This document shows positions 61,309 through 64,000 of a stretch of DNA of 64,000 nt, one piece after another. The position numbers and the translations under genes were made by a program. Below the pieces are notes generated by a model, which saw nothing but the letters and a program-made list of their open reading frames with translations, did no database searches and was not told where the DNA came from. Numbering within the stretch: position 1 is the stretch's first letter; each line of letters opens with the position of its first letter. The stretch comes from Chloroflexota bacterium (GTDB taxonomy: Bacteria; Chloroflexota; Anaerolineae; Aggregatilineales; Phototrophicaceae): contig JAPPEU010000025.1 in NCBI GenBank assembly GCA_028875245.1, forward strand, positions 124,001 through 188,000. The letters are read 5' to 3'.

Positions 61309-62598
61309 CTAGCGGGCGTAATCTTCCCCAAAGGTCTGCGTCAATAATATCGGCAGGCGCTCGACGCGCGGCACGAGCACTTGCTGCTGATATTCTTCCG
61401 TAATGTATTCTTCCAAATAACCGAAGTCCATCACGCGCATTGAGATCTTGTCGAAGTCGATATCCCGCAAGAGGAATGCCAATTGGACGATTTGTTCCAG
61501 GTTGAGCCCGGTTTGCACATGCGCCTCCAGCGTGCCCAGCAGGGCCGGCAACTGCGCGATCAAGCGCACGAAGTTAAGGCCGAGCACGCGCTCGCGGATG
61601 GCGTAAAGGACCATCTGCTGCCGTTCCGCCCGCCGCACATCGTTATTCCCATGGCGGGTGCGCGCGAAGCGCAGCGCGTCTCGCCCATCCAGGACATGCG
61701 TCCCTGCCGGCAGATAGAAGGGATCATAACCATAATTCATATCGGGAAAACGTTCGTCGTCGATAGTGTAGTCGATGCTGACCTCGATCCCGCCAAGATG
61801 ATTGACGACGTCGATCAGAGCCTGGAAATCCACCAGGACATAATTGTGAACGCGCATGCCCAAATTCCAACTGACCGTCTGCTGAAGCAGGCGCGCGCCG
61901 TAACCCGCGGCGCGGCTTTCGCCGATGAAATAGGCGCGGTTGATCCGGTCGCGCTTCTCTTGCTCAGGTATGCGCACCCACAGGTCGCGCGGGATGCTGA
62001 GGACGCCAATGCGACCGGCCTGTGGATCGATGCTGACGAGCATCAAGCTGTCGGTTCGGACCGGTTCGCCGACTTGGTCCGGGCGCCGATCGAGCCCGCC
62101 GACGATGATGGTGTAGCGCGATTGCCCGTCCCAGGGGATCATTTCAATCAGGCTGCCGTCGTCCAGCTTCAAGACATCAATGCCAACGCGGCGGCCATCG
62201 GCGATGAACTCGCTGCGCGCATTCACCGGCGTGGGCAGGGCCGGCGTCAATTCCGCTGTTGGAATCACTTCCTGGAGTGACTGCGGCACGCGGATGAGCA
62301 CGATCATCGCCAGCACGAGGAAAGCAAAGACAGAAATCATGCCGGCTGCTAAGATGACCCAAGCCCATTCGTTGCGCCAGCGGCGTTGACGTCTGCGCTG
62401 CAGGCGAAAACGGGCGCCGGTCAAGGGTCCGCTTGCTGGCGGCCGGGCGGGGTTGTAAGCGCGACGGGTGAATTCGGCAGTGCTGTAAACGGGCGCGGCG
62501 TTACCCGCCGTCGACGGACTTTGGGCAGGCGGGCCGCCCGCTTCTTTCGGTCTCTTGGCCGAAGCGACTCTGCTGTTCCCGTCAACCTGATGGGACAT
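61309..62598 (-). CDS. LytR-CpsA-Psr (LCP) family protein
   Basis: A 429-residue membrane-anchored phosphotransferase-type protein that in other bacteria attaches glycopolymers to peptidoglycan. A polar, Arg-rich N-terminus is followed by one transmembrane helix (WAWVILAAGMISVFAFLVLA) and the extracytoplasmic LCP domain: GGLDRRPDQVGEPVRTDSLM, VLSIPRDLWVRIP, RINRAYFIG, VDFQALIDVVNHLGGIEVSI, DGRDALRFARTRHGNNDVRR with conserved Arg/Asp. The ATG at 62598 is chosen; the frame extends upstream into the lipM promoter region. The natural acceptor in this group is unknown. It is divergent from lipM. Confidence 0.88.
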   Translation of the reverse strand: MSHQVDGNSRVASAKRPKEAGGPPAQSPSTAGNAAPVYSTAEFTRRAYNPARPPASGPLTGARFRLQRRRQRRWRNEWAWVILAAGMISVFAFLVLAMIVLIRVPQSLQEVIPTAELTPALPTPVNARSEFIADGRRVGIDVLKLDDGSLIEMIPWDGQSRYTIIVGGLDRRPDQVGEPVRTDSLMLVSIDPQAGRIGVLSIPRDLWVRIPEQEKRDRINRAYFIGESRAAGYGARLLQQTVSWNLGMRVHNYVLVDFQALIDVVNHLGGIEVSIDYTIDDERFPDMNYGYDPFYLPAGTHVLDGRDALRFARTRHGNNDVRRAERQQMVLYAIRERVLGLNFVRLIAQLPALLGTLEAHVQTGLNLEQIVQLAFLLRDIDFDKISMRVMDFGYLEEYITEEYQQQVLVPRVERLPILLTQTFGEDYAR

Positions 62599-62660
62599 GC
62601 GGAAGGGTTTCCGGATTCCAGTGATCAAAGTGTAGCTGTCAGTATAGGGCGGGTCATAAA

Positions 62661-63479
62661 ATGCGGCAAATCCGCGTACTGCGAGAACCTGATTTTCGCG
62701 ACGGCGCCAGCAATATGGCGGTCGACTGCGCGATTCTGGAGGCGGTTGCACAGGGCTGGCAGCCGCCAACGCTGCGACTCTATGGCTGGGCCCCCTTCTG
62801 TCTTTCGCTGGGTTATGGGCAGCGCGCGCGCGAAGCCGATGACGCCGCGCTTGGCAGGCGGGGCTGGGGGTTGGTGCGACGGCCGACGGGCGGCAAAGCC
62901 ATCCTGCATGGCGACGAGTTGACCTACAGCCTCAGCCTGCCCCTGGATCATCCACTGGCGGGGGACGATATCGTCGAGAGTTATCGTCGGATAAGCGTCG
63001 GTTTATTGGCGGCGCTTGAGCGGCTCGGTGTGGCGGCGGCGGCCGATCGACAAGAGGTTCAAGCGCCGGGCGCTGGAGCCGGCCCGGTCTGTTTCGAGAT
63101 GCCGTCGCATTATGAGATACGCGCGGGTGGACGCAAATTGATCGGCAGCGCGCAGCTGCGGCGCAGGGGCGGCCTGCTGCAGCATGGCACGCTCCCGCTG
63201 GTTGGAGACCTGGCGCGCATTTGTGATGCGCTCACATTTGCTGACCGCGAGACGCGAATGATGCAAAAGACCCGAGTGCGTGACCGTGCTGTCACGTTGG
63301 AGCAGGTCCTGGGTAGCGCGCCAAGCTGGTCCGCCGCCGCGGCGGCCATCGAGCGGGGGTTCGCGCGCGCCTTCAATTTGGAAATGGCGGCCGGAGCGCT
63401 ATCCGCGGCCGAGGCGAGACGGGCTGAAGAATTGGTCTGCGAACGGTTCGGCAATCCCGACTGGACGTACAAGCGCTGA
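62661..63479 (+). CDS. Octanoyltransferase / lipoate-protein ligase family (LipM-like)
   Basis: A 272-residue BPL/LplA/LipB-fold enzyme. Diagnostic parts: RRPTGGKAILHGDELTYSLS (acyl/ATP pocket), VCFEMPSHYEI with Cys144 at the position of the LipM catalytic Cys, and RKLIGSAQLRRRGGLLQHGT with the invariant Lys159. This favours LipM (octanoyl-ACP to GcvH/E2 transfer by a Cys acyl-enzyme) over LplA. The product would then be converted to lipoyl by LipA, not in the window. ATG start with no strong ribosome site. Confidence 0.85.
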   Translation: MRQIRVLREPDFRDGASNMAVDCAILEAVAQGWQPPTLRLYGWAPFCLSLGYGQRAREADDAALGRRGWGLVRRPTGGKAILHGDELTYSLSLPLDHPLAGDDIVESYRRISVGLLAALERLGVAAAADRQEVQAPGAGAGPVCFEMPSHYEIRAGGRKLIGSAQLRRRGGLLQHGTLPLVGDLARICDALTFADRETRMMQKTRVRDRAVTLEQVLGSAPSWSAAAAAIERGFARAFNLEMAAGALSAAEARRAEELVCERFGNPDWTYKR

Positions 63480-63487
63480 CCAGCGTC

Positions 63488-63638
63488 TTTCCCACACCAT
63501 CGGCATTCGTAGGGGCGAGACGGTGGCTGCCCGCCTCGTTCCCACAGAATTAGCGTTCGTAGGGGCGAGAGTTGTCTCGCTCACCTCGTTCCCACAGAAT
63601 TAGCGTTCGTAGGGGCGAGACGGTGGCTCGCCCGCCTC
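63488..63638 (+). repeat. Tandem array of three 50-base hairpin units
   Basis: GTAGGGGCGAGA recurs at 63509, 63559 and 63609, an exact 50-base period. Unit junctions read CCTCGTTCCCACAGAATTAG. The variable stem arms are CGGTGGCTGCC, GTTGTCTCGC and CGGTGGCTCGCCC. It lies between the convergent lipM and rlmI genes. Confidence 0.85.
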
Positions 63639-63646
63639 TTTCGCGC

Positions 63647-64000
63647 TCAATACACGCGCAAGAGCAGACCCTTCAGATATTCGCCTTCGGGGAAGGTCAA
63701 GGCGACCGGGTGATCGGCGGCCGCCCCCAATTGCGCTACAACTTGCGCCTCCCGCCCGGAATCAACGAGCGCGCCGAAAACGATCTTCTGAAACAGGTCG
63801 CGCGTAATGACGCCGGAGCAGGAAAAGGTCATCAGGTATCCGCCTTCCTTGAGCAGCTTGCAGGCGTTCAAATTCAGATTCTTGTATCCGCGGGCGGCGC
63901 GCTGCACATGTGCCTTGCTCCCCGCGAATTTCGGCGGATCCAGCACAATCATGTCAAAGGTCAGTCTTTCGTCGAGACAATGGCGCAGATAGTCGAAGGC
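63647..64000 (-). CDS. RlmI-like 23S rRNA (cytosine-C5) methyltransferase, C-terminal part
   Basis: The window ends inside this gene; about 117 C-terminal residues are present. Visible: MIVLDPPKFAG (motif IV, DPPxF), YKNLNLNACKLLKEGGYLMT, FSCSGVITRDLF with the catalytic Cys (motif VI, SCS), and the end PVALTFPEGEYLKGLLLRVY typical of class I SAM-dependent RlmI/YccW proteins. Known function: m5C1962 in 23S rRNA, with a PUA domain at the missing N-terminus. Confidence 0.88.
   Translation of the reverse strand, partial: AFDYLRHCLDERLTFDMIVLDPPKFAGSKAHVQRAARGYKNLNLNACKLLKEGGYLMTFSCSGVITRDLFQKIVFGALVDSGREAQVVAQLGAAADHPVALTFPEGEYLKGLLLRVY

Noticed and set aside
63488..63638. CRISPR array
   Set aside because: The 50-base unit is nearly all repeat, with no unique 30-40 base spacers, and no cas gene is in the window; the unit is the common GTAGGGGCG hairpin.

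Overview
The window is about 60% GC, densely coding, and almost entirely bacterial chromosomal housekeeping sequence. I infer a Chloroflexota (Anaerolineae-like) genome from the overall character: a Chloroflexota-style lipoprotein glycosidase, a MoaD-MoaE fusion, a membrane pyrophosphatase, a DUF3524 tRNA glycosyltransferase, a SUV3-like helicase, and intergenic DNA full of TGTAGGGGCG hairpins. No rRNA gene or single marker in the window proves this; a protein phylogeny of RpoC, GyrA and AspRS would settle it.

Layout. 1-9.3 kb: end of rpoC, a lipoprotein glycoside hydrolase, gyrA, a tRNA-queuosine-type mannosyltransferase and a Rel (p)ppGpp enzyme. 9.8-12.7 kb: ftsY-trmH-prfB, a translation/secretion operon. 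12.8-16.3 kb: an FHA/winged-helix regulator, an HNH nuclease and a SUV3-like RNA helicase. 16.8-21.2 kb: rnc, moaDE, moaC, then a membrane protein, miaA and yraN. 21.4-26.3 kb: hppA, a MaoC hydratase and a CrtI-type desaturase with an SRPBCC protein. 26.4-33.1 kb: a complete, translationally coupled pyrBCDEF operon, with fhs upstream on the same strand. 33.3-42.6 kb: an MFS transporter, glgB, dinB and a heterodimeric ABC exporter. 42.9-49.1 kb: a sugar isomerase and Ldh2 dehydrogenase pair opposite a phosphodiester glycosidase, an M24 peptidase and a multi-pass transporter. 49.6-52.4 kb: tRNA-Asp, lysA, a small low-GC two-gene insert and a tRNA-fMet/tRNA-Met operon. 52.6-64 kb: uvrB, an HDAC-like hydrolase, a GT39-like protein, aspS, an aquaporin, a probable orphan small RNA, an LCP protein, lipM and the end of rlmI.

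The most interesting item is the module at 50957-52124. It encodes a free-standing proteasome-fold hydrolase that starts GTG-ACA, so Met removal would expose Thr1, with Asp17 and Lys33 exactly in the 20S beta-subunit register. It is translated 4 bases after a 141-residue protein with a Panacea/SocA-like YDYGPF motif. There is no alpha subunit, HslU, ARC/Mpa ATPase or Anbu partner nearby. Its base composition is lower in GC than the flanks, it has its own promoter, and it sits between lysA and tRNA genes. I propose it as a candidate undescribed toxin-antitoxin-like or regulated-proteolysis pair; this is inference.

Other items worth checking: an orphan RNA with consensus promoter and terminator (61061-61307); a shared GAA-N6-TTC operator-like palindrome at the start sites of uvrB and dinB; a Rel with an intact hydrolase site but a RelA-type EFDD motif; a GyrA with Gly at the quinolone Ser83 position; and at least four families of intergenic repeats, including a 137-155 bp MITE-like element with terminal inverted repeats and tandem hairpin arrays.
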